A stretch of 5,581 nt of DNA, taken from positions 1 to 5,581 of the forward strand of contig CAIMDX010000055.1 of the NCBI GenBank assembly GCA_903839905.1, written 5' to 3'. This document shows, piece after piece, positions 5,379 to 5,581 of the stretch (position 1 is the stretch's first letter; each line of letters opens with the position of its first letter). The notes beneath the pieces are model-generated. The model did no database searches. It worked only from the letters and a program-made list of their open reading frames with translations, and was not told the origin of the DNA. Position numbers and translations under genes: made by a program. The DNA comes from an uncultured bacterium (lineage in GTDB: Bacteria > Patescibacteriota > Minisyncoccia > Minisyncoccales > JAQTVQ01).

Positions 5379-5581
5379 ATGAAAACCGCAGTATACAATC
5401 AAGCAGGAGAAGAAACAGGACAAGTAATCCTTCCCAAGGATATTTTTGAGGTGCCTTTGAAATCAGATTTGGTCCATCAAATTGCCGTTTCCCAAGCTTC
5501 CAACCGCAGACGGAACATAGCCCATACAAAAGGAAGAGGGGAAGTTAGCGGCGGAGGAAAAAAACCTTGGAGGCAAAAGGG
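5379..5581 (+). CDS. rplD: 50S ribosomal protein L4, N-terminal part (3' end outside window)
   Basis: The first 67 residues of L4 (uL4) are present before the window ends mid-codon. L4 binds 23S rRNA domain I, helps start 50S assembly and lines the exit tunnel; in E. coli it also represses its own S10 operon through the leader RNA. The reading MKTAVYNQAGEETGQVILP, then LVHQIAVSQASNRRRNIAHTK (31-51, shown here as one family block), GRGEVSGGGKKPWRQKG matches the family pattern, in which V.GSGKKPWRQKGTGRAR begins the RNA-binding tunnel loop. ATG 5379 gives a normal L4 N-terminus. The preceding bases (TTTATAAAT) contain no Shine-Dalgarno. The rplC-rplD order is that of the conserved S10 operon. 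Only the missing 3' part limits the annotation. Confidence 0.96.
   Translation, partial: MKTAVYNQAGEETGQVILPKDIFEVPLKSDLVHQIAVSQASNRRRNIAHTKGRGEVSGGGKKPWRQK

Noticed and set aside
4833..5423. Long open frame of 196 codons on the - strand, antisense to rplC and the rplD leader
   Set aside because: It lies almost wholly opposite a certain rplC gene, its translation is Leu/Pro/Ser-rich with no recognisable family, and it has no ribosome site. It is a mirror of rplC codon use.
1..5581. CRISPR arrays, insertion sequences, tRNA genes or prophage parts
   Set aside because: No regularly spaced repeats, transposase-like frames, cloverleaf sequences or phage-like proteins were seen. Apart from the small Phd-like gene, the window is core translation machinery.

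Overview
The window is a stretch of core translation genes, all on the + strand, joining the str operon to the S10 operon: 3' end of rpsG (S7) - fusA (EF-G) - a small Phd/YefM-like gene - tuf (EF-Tu) - rpsJ (S10) - rplC (L3) - 5' start of rplD (L4). The order is the classical bacterial one except for the extra small gene between fusA and tuf. All six stop codons seen are TAA, and the code reads as standard, with no internal UGA.

The proteins are plainly bacterial. Several traits suggest a Candidate Phyla Radiation / Patescibacteria (Parcubacteria-like) genome: AT-rich spacers, an S10 with a short charged N-terminal extension, unusually long gaps inside ribosomal operons, no clear Shine-Dalgarno sequence before any of the core genes, and an orphan Phd-like small protein. 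This assignment is inference from style and remembered family sequences, not a search result.

Region by region: 1-216 is the S7 C-terminus; 217-274 is a short AT-rich spacer; 275-2383 is EF-G; 2403-2618 is the small Phd-like gene, 19 nt behind fusA. The gap 2619-2944 (326 nt) holds no convincing gene. It contains an 18-bp imperfect hairpin (2683-2720), a good sigma70-type promoter abutting it (2722-2750), and a structured, GGCGGAC-repeat-containing leader (2791-2860) before tuf (2945-4144). A perfect 12-bp GUAA-loop hairpin (4158-4185) lies between tuf and rpsJ (4208-4555). A 146-nt spacer with an 11-bp hairpin and several competing pairings (4610-4690) precedes rplC (4702-5304). A 74-nt spacer with a small hairpin precedes rplD (5379 to window end).

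The genes work together in translation. EF-Tu delivers aminoacyl-tRNA, EF-G translocates, S7 and S10 belong to the 30S head, and L3 and L4 are early-assembling 50S proteins. Nothing here looks like a defence island or mobile element. The items worth a second look are the orphan antitoxin-like gene, the structured leaders, and the uniform lack of Shine-Dalgarno sequences.
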